Positions 59,131 through 64,000 of a stretch of DNA of 64,000 nt are shown here, in pieces. Both the position numbers and the translations under genes were made by a program. The notes under the pieces are model-generated. The model ran no database searches, had not been told where the DNA came from, and saw only the letters and a program-made list of their open reading frames with translations. Each line of letters begins with the position of its first letter. Position 1 is the first letter of the stretch. This DNA comes from Asterias amurensis (taxonomy: Eukaryota; Echinodermata; Asteroidea; Forcipulatida; Asteriidae): the NCBI RefSeq assembly GCF_032118995.1, contig NC_092650.1:28064501-28128500 (forward strand), in the 5' to 3' direction.

Positions 59131-61244
59131 TTGAGGGGAATCAAAGTACAATATCTCACTGTGATCAGATACAACAAGAGAGTTCAATAATGATGTTTAT
59201 AATTTTGCTGATTTCTACTTCATTATTTCTGATACTTTGCTCTACTTTACAACAAAAGCGCAATGGGGATTTACAAAAGAAAAACCAAAAGAACACTATT
59301 TCATTGTTGACATATTATATCAGATACAACAAGTGAGTTAATTGGTGTATACGTTGATGATATTAATTGTAAGACAAGAATTTGGAGATCTATAGATCAG
59401 ACTGTCACTAACTATGTACATTGTTCCTGGTGGATTTATCAATCTCTACCATCTCTGTTCCTTATTACGCCCATTTAAAAATAAAAATTGGCATTTACAA
59501 ATTAATATCTGGGACACAAATGTCACAAAACATCTCCAATCAATGACCACAATAACTGAAAGCCATTCTTGTAAACCATTGTTAAAGCCCTTATTCACTG
59601 TTGAAAGCTTCCTTCCGGTGAAAATACAGAGTTGAATAAAGTGGGATAACAATAGTATTCCCAGAAGATGTGACAGGTTAGACCCTGAGTGTCATGAGAA
59701 ACCTGAGTCTTGAAACAAAAACAAATTTATTCACCCAAAATGTAAAAAAACAAATCACAACAAACACTTGGTGCCAACAAATGGGCCTTCATATTTATAG
59801 AGAGTGAGAGAAGAAAATAAGAAAACAGCAATGTTTCCTTCTAGCGTTGACCAACGGTGGCTGGGAAATCCACTAAGGAAAAGGGCATTCCATTAGTTAA
59901 TGTTCAGCTACAGAACCTAAGCCACTTAAAAACATATCTCATATAAAAAAGAAATTGTCACAAGATGCGGGAGTATAGGGTTAATACAGAATAAACAGCA
60001 CTCTGAGAAATCCCGCATTAATACTTGACATTTGGCTGTGGGGGAATCTCAGAGGAAAACCTGTATCCTTAGAAGGTTCTTAGAGACTCAAGAAACTGGA
60101 TCAAGTTTCTTGAAGAGAGATGATTTTTGAAGACTAGTCAATCCCCCCATGGCACTCTTAAAGTCAAGTAGAATGAAATGCCAGAAAGAATGAAATAGAA
60201 ATCAGCTTTGAGAGAGTGGGTACACTTCAAGATCATCACGATCATCTCAAATATTCAACAACAAACAAAGCAACAGATGAACAAAGTTTCCTTTATAGAA
60301 AGGGGTTGTGACGACTCTTGCATTGGTGTCACAAAATCTTTTTAAAGAACGTTTGTTTTGATGGAAATTATGATATCCAAAAGATTGCCTTAATATATCC
60401 CCATCATGCAAAACTTTAAAATCAACTGAAATCTTACTGTGAATCACTACTCATAACATTTTAAAATAAATAAACCATAAATCATAAACCATAAGAGTGT
60501 CCGATCATGAAACATTCATCCATCAATCAGCTTTCTAGTGTGTTGTCATTTCATCTTCAAGAAAGACTCTACTAGGGTTGAATTGTTAGGCCATAAACTA
60601 TTTCTTTTTTTGCATTATGTTTCAGATCCTTGGATTGGTGAGCGGTTTGAAACAGCTTCTCTATTTTCTCAGTTTAAATTGAAATGAAAATTTACACATT
60701 TGTGTTCGCTTTAATTCTGTAGTTGAAGCTTGGCAAAAAACAAAACATGAAGAGGTTTATTTCCACATGAAAATAATCTGTACGTTAGAAAATTTGCTGA
60801 GGAATCGTATTTTTATACAAACTATTTACTGAAATGAATGAACTCCTTTAAAAACTAACATTGCAATATTTCTCCAAACATGGTTGTTAGAATGTTTCCA
60901 TGACACTTTCCACCAAAATGTTCAGAATTTGAACTCAAGCTTGCTTTCAATGTTTCATTCAAATTGCAATTTGAGAAATGAAACTGGCGATGTGGTAATT
61001 CACAGCGGAGTTTATCTACTCTCGACTGCAAAAAGTCACATCTATTTCAAAAACAAATTTCTACAGAGTATAGCGCAGAGGTAGTTTTTCCTATTTCTTA
61101 AAATTTGGATTTGCTTTGGGTTTTTAAGGGGTAACATGAAAAGGATCCTGGGAAGGAGGACACACCTTTTCACCTCTGGTCTTGAATATAACATTTAAAC
61201 TTGGATGGTTATTCTTTCTCTCTATTTCAACATTAAAATCAGGC
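59131..61244. other. Noncoding DNA
   Basis: No gene is recognised. A retroelement-like motif (AAGAAAGACTCTACTAGGGT) lies at 60559-60578. Otherwise it is AT-rich single-copy-looking sequence. Confidence 0.5.
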
Positions 61245-61487
61245 TGTTAGAGCGGATTCATTCCTTGCCTTTTACCTCAATAGACCCCGGTTTAAATCCC
61301 ACCTCAACCCTGAGGCTTGCATTAGGATTGCGCTTTTAGTACCTACCTGATTGTGTGGGTTTTCCCTTTTGGGGTTTTCCTTCCACATCTAAAACTGCAA
61401 ACATTTCTTCTCATTTCCTGTTCATTCTGTTATTGGCACTAATTGCTCTGTTGGATGTGTTATAAAACAAATAAATAAATAAATACC
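61245..61487 (+). mobile_element. tRNA-derived SINE-like element
   Basis: A tRNA-like head with B-box variant GGTTTAAATCCC (about 61290) precedes a body containing TGTGTGGGTTTTCCC and CCACATCTAAAACTGCAAAC. It ends with an AAAT-type repeat tail (about 61468-61487). The overall layout (tRNA head, body, simple tail) is that of a SINE. The family name is not claimed. Confidence 0.6.
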
Positions 61488-61589
61488 AAATCACAAAAAG
61501 CTTGTTAAATTATCACCAACAACGAAGCTACTTCACATATTTTCTTTTTCTTGTCGCAGAGAGATTTGTGATTCACAGCTGCCTAGTTA

Positions 61590-62545
61590 TAACTTGTCAA
61601 ACATTGCATGATATTGTTATTACCATAGACACAACCTGCTGCAATTGAAACTGATTTAACTTGTAAAACATTACATGATGTTGTTATTACCATAGAAACA
61701 GCGTGCTGCAATTGAAACTGATTTAACTTGTCAAACATTACATGATGTTGTTATTACCATAGACACAGCGTGCTGCAATTGAAACTGATTTAACTTGTAA
61801 AACATTACATGATGTTGTTATTACCATAGAGACAGCGTGCTGCGATTGAAACTGATTTAACTTGTCAAACATTACATGATGTTGTTATTACCATAGAAAC
61901 AGCGTGCTGCAATTGAAACTGATTTAACTTGTCAAACATTACATGATGTTGTTATTACCATAGACACAGCGTGCTGCAATTGAAACTGATTTAACTTGTA
62001 AAACATTACATGATGTTGTTATTACCATAGAGACAGCGTGCTGCGATTGAAACTGATTTAACTTGTCAAACATTACATGATGTTGTTATTACCATAGAGA
62101 CAGCGTGCTGCAATTGAAACTGATTTAACTTGTCAAACATTACATGATGTTGTTATTACCATAGAAACAGCGTGCTGCAATTGAAACTGATTTAACTTGT
62201 AAAACATTACATGATGTTGTTATTACCATAGACACAGGACAGCGTGCTGCAATTGAAACTGATTTAACTTGTAAAACATTACATGATGTTGTTATTACCA
62301 TAGACACAGGACAGCGTGCTGCAATTGAAACTGATTTAACTTGTAAAACATTACATGATGTTGTTATTACCATAGACACAGGACAGCGTGCTGCAATTGA
62401 AACTGATTTAACTTGTAAAACATTACATGATGTTGTTATTACCATAGACACAGCGTGCTGCAATTGAAATTGATTTAACTTGTCAAACATTACATGATGT
62501 TGTTATTACCATAGAAACAGCGTGCTGCAATTTAATTGAAACCGA
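61590..62545 (+). repeat. ~67-72-bp minisatellite, about 14 copies
   Basis: The unit contains TAACTTGTCAAACATTACAT, GATGTTGTTATTACCATAGA and CAGCGTGCTGCAATTGAAAC. Most units are 66-68 bp; three near 62230-62390 carry an extra ACAGG and are 72 bp. The multiple-of-3 length of those units creates an artefactual reverse open frame. Confidence 0.95.
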
Positions 62546-63527
62546 TTTACATACGTGGATAGAGCCATATGTCAGGTGCTAAAGTAACAAGACTTGTAGA
62601 GGATAATAATATGATGTTATTATTGACTGCTATGAGAACAAGGACTAAGGCTAGAAGCGAGATGGACAAACAGCAAGATGCACAAACAGCGTGCACAATT
62701 AAATCATCTACTGTACAGGTTTGTTTGTTATAATCACATGAATTATGGTGAATGATTCTGCACAATCATAGTGACTTGAATTGTGTAAGGGGAGAAATGT
62801 CCGGATTACCATCATACCTTATTGCATTGGATTCTTTAAAGGGAATTAAGCTTAAACTATCAAAGGCAAGAAAATCATTTTGGTTTAGAATTTGAATCTG
62901 AGAAGCGATTGTGTATTCGATTCTTCTTTTTGCATGGACATATTCAATCCAGACTTCATTGATATCTCACTAACGTGACCACCTTTTGAAATGAAATTTA
63001 AAAAAAAAGAAAAAAAAGTTCAATAAGCCAAAGGTGTAATTGAAATGCTGTTGGTTTGTGGACTTAAAGACACTTTGTGGTGCAGCAACTTTTAATGTCT
63101 TAAAGCAGAAAAAAAAACTCAACATTTTGATTTAAATCTGATCTTGTCACAACTGTCACAACTGCCTCACCAGCCAGCAAAACAACGTGCATACAAATAT
63201 GTTTTGATATTTCACAGTTTTCTAATGTTTCACAGTTTTCTATAAAATATGCATTAATTCTGCTGAGGTTTACATAGGTTATTTGTAGGGGCTTACATAA
63301 ACATGTACACGTATGTCTGTCTTCAAGTAGATCCCAAAAGATCTGAAAGTAACAAGATAAACACTACTGTTCCTGCTGCAAGATGGTTTTAGTGAGGTAA
63401 GAAAAACAAAAAGATATCCCCAAATGATCCGTTTACATCTTTGGTAATTTTCTTGAGGAGAGAGAAAGAAAATTGCAACGAGAGAAAATAACATTGTATT
63501 GAATGGTCTGATTGAATGGTCTGAAAG
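62546..63527. other. Noncoding DNA
   Basis: No gene or repeat family is recognised, apart from doubled GAATGGTCTGATT and TTTCACAGTTTTCTA units near the right end. Confidence 0.5.
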
Positions 63528-64000
63528 GAGATATTGCTAAGAGCTGGGCTTAAGGAGATATTGCCAAGAGCTGGGCTTAAGGAGATATTGCTAAGAGCTG
63601 GGCTTAAGGAGATATTGCTAAGAGCTGGGCTTAAGGAGATATTGCCAAGAGCTGGGCTTAAGAAGATATTGCTAAGAGCTGGGCTTAAGGAGATATTGCT
63701 AAGAGCTGGGCTTAAGGAGATATTGCGAAGAGCTGGGCTTAAGGAGATATTGCTAAGAGCTGGGCTTAAGGAGATATTGCCAAGAGCTGGGCTTAAGGAG
63801 ATATTGCTAAGAGCTGGGCTTAAGGAGATATTGCTAAGAGCTGGGCTTAAGGAGATATTGCTAAGAGCTGGGCTTAAGAAGATATTGCTAAGAGCTGGGC
63901 TTAAGGAGATATTGCTAAGAGCTGGGCTTAAGGAGATATTGCCAAGAGCTGGGCTTAAGAAGATATTGCTAAGAGCTGGGCTTAAGGAGATATTGCTAAG
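63528..64000 (+). repeat. 27-bp minisatellite, at least 17 copies, cut by the window end
   Basis: The unit reads GAGATATTGCTAAGAGCTGG then GCTTAAG, with C or G for T in GCTAAG and AAGATATT for GAGATATT in some copies. The array continues to the last base, so its full length is unknown. Confidence 0.95.

Noticed and set aside
62140..62490. 116-codon minus-strand frame with repeated VISMVITTS-like units
   Set aside because: It arises from the 72-bp variant units of the minisatellite; there is no start context, splice support or non-repetitive part.
5938..64000. A CRISPR array or prokaryotic operon interpretation of the regular repeats
   Set aside because: The arrays are direct head-to-tail minisatellites without unique spacers, and the window has introns and a eukaryotic-type tRNA gene.

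Overview
This is eukaryotic, AT-rich animal DNA. It has one recognisable multi-exon protein gene with GT-AG introns, one tRNA gene, and a dense load of inverted-repeat DNA elements, SINE/LINE relics and minisatellites. The single clear protein gene is a secretagogin-like hexa-EF-hand calcium sensor. That gene, together with the style of the interspersed repeats, suggests an invertebrate deuterostome. An echinoderm, perhaps a sea star, is my inference from general appearance and was not tested by any search.

Layout. Bases 1-3702 are a nest of palindromic DNA elements inserted into each other. A tRNA-Lys(TTT) sits at 4660-4732, followed by a TTAA-flanked inverted-repeat element (4855-5230). The secretagogin-like gene runs left to right. 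A candidate distal first exon (1A, 6449-6560) and a proximal first exon (1B, 17949-18069) encode related N-termini, and both end in the same splice phase. The ten common exons lie between 25064 and 31545, with a polyadenylation signal at 31619. The 1B form is 299 residues and the 1A form would be 296. All junctions are in frame and all six EF-hand units are present. Introns hold MITEs, two local tandem duplications (8.2-8.8 kb, 10.4-11.3 kb), a 21-bp minisatellite next to exon 4 and a 160-bp foldback in intron 9.

The stretch 31.6-45.7 kb contains no gene I can support. It does hold three copies of a ~380-400 bp element that is palindromic along its whole length (35177, 37491, 41590), and a larger foldback at 39.0-39.75 kb. 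A 5'-truncated LINE reverse-transcriptase tail with a premature stop lies on the minus strand at 45.74-46.45 kb.

The right third (48-64 kb) carries five minisatellite arrays (units 56, 59, 92, 68 and 27 bp), two SINE-like elements and further MITEs. There is also a weakly supported pair of phase-compatible exons that may be the 3' end of a minus-strand gene (53540-54171).

The most interesting points are these: the alternative first exons that swap the first EF-hand helix and half its calcium loop; the long perfect hairpins that recur three times in 7 kb; the shared TTAA/AG termini of several otherwise different MITE families; and an element insertion whose empty site is preserved in the opposite arm of the palindrome it landed in.
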